This document shows, piece after piece, positions 63,871 through 64,000 of a stretch of 64,000 bases of DNA. The DNA lies in NCBI RefSeq assembly GCF_001648175.1, contig NZ_CP015243.1, positions 4,030,001 to 4,094,000 of the forward strand, in the 5' to 3' direction. Each line of letters starts with the position of its first letter. Within the stretch, counting starts at the first letter, position 1. The stretch is from Halotalea alkalilenta. Its GTDB lineage: Bacteria; Pseudomonadota; Gammaproteobacteria; Pseudomonadales; Halomonadaceae. The position numbers and the translations under genes were made by a program. The notes beneath the pieces are model-generated. The model saw nothing but the letters and a program-made list of their open reading frames with translations. It searched no databases and was not told the origin of the DNA.

Positions 63871-64000
63871 TCACACCACCAAGAGGAAATCGTCCACCGC
63901 CCAGTGCAACCTGGCGAGCTCGCCGGGTGCCAGGGTCGGCGTACCGCTGCGGTGCGGCTGCGATACGGTCAGCGAACAGCCGCCGACCTCCACGGTGTAG
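63871..64000 (-). CDS. Polyamine-type ABC transporter ATP-binding protein (C-terminal end only)
   Basis: The last 43 codons read YTVEVGGCSLTVSQPHR ... LAPGELARLHWAVDDFLLV, the end of a TOBE_2 domain of PotA-like ATPases. The rest lies beyond the right edge. With the amine oxidase and aldehyde dehydrogenase it suggests a polyamine or amino-compound uptake and catabolic locus. Confidence 0.7.
   Translation of the reverse strand, partial: YTVEVGGCSLTVSQPHRSGTPTLAPGELARLHWAVDDFLLVV

Overview
The window is a GC-rich, densely packed chromosomal segment of a gammaproteobacterium. Several genes point to the Halomonadaceae or a near relative in the Oceanospirillales/Pseudomonadales: a FabY-type initiating ketoacyl-ACP synthase, an AmiE almost identical in motifs to that of Pseudomonas aeruginosa, a PsrA-type fatty-acid operator, a ProVWX-type betaine importer and a BCCT carrier. 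This placement is inference from gene content. No rRNA, intact tRNA, CRISPR array, prophage or insertion sequence was seen.

Layout. 1-2325: glnE, running off the left edge. 2.6-8.8 kb: a beta-oxidation operon (FadN-like, thiolase, FadE) behind a PsrA-consensus operator. 8.8-12.0 kb: PhzF, an acetyltransferase remnant, a DUF1127 gene and a divergent MocR regulator with a perfect inverted repeat between them. 12.0-25.4 kb: a short-chain amide/urea nitrogen-scavenging locus with fmdA-fmdB, amiE, a five-gene Urt/Fmd ABC transporter, and a divergent two-component system whose kinase is fused to an NCS1 (cytosine-permease-like) transporter. A MntA/HepT toxin-antitoxin pair splits fmdAB from amiE-urt. 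The same 16-bp inverted repeat lies upstream of both fmdA and urtA.

25.4-33.0 kb: a second nitrogen-type locus. It has an NMT1/THI5-like ABC importer with three paralogous binding proteins, a nucleoside deoxyribosyltransferase-like enzyme, two CDA/TadA-type deaminases and a LysR regulator, behind a good sigma-54 promoter. It may take up and deaminate an unidentified nucleobase-like compound. 33.1-36.2 kb: AbrB-family and SLC13 membrane proteins. 36.2-39.3 kb: pdxST with a divergent PdxR-type MocR regulator. 39.3-44.2 kb: dgkA, acuI-like and the betaine ABC operon with a strong terminator. 44.2-44.9 kb: a decayed TetR gene and a small ORF, followed by a GcvA-type LysR gene.

45.9-48.5 kb: a less GC-rich island with an RTX-like, probably type I secreted protein behind a Fur-box-like site, and a small membrane protein. 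48.5-52.2 kb: a BCCT carrier plus a CocE/NonD hydrolase frameshifted in a G-tract at its active-site serine. 52.4-57.8 kb: core genes dacB, trmB-like, fabY, coaD and yfhL, with a tRNA 3'-end fragment between fabY and coaD. 58.0-60.5 kb: a periplasmic chorismate mutase, an aadA-like remnant with a stop codon, and an RcnA-type Ni/Co exporter with a CsoR/RcnR regulator. 61.0-64.0 kb: an aldehyde dehydrogenase, a FAD amine oxidase and the tail of a polyamine-type ABC ATPase, suggesting amine catabolism.
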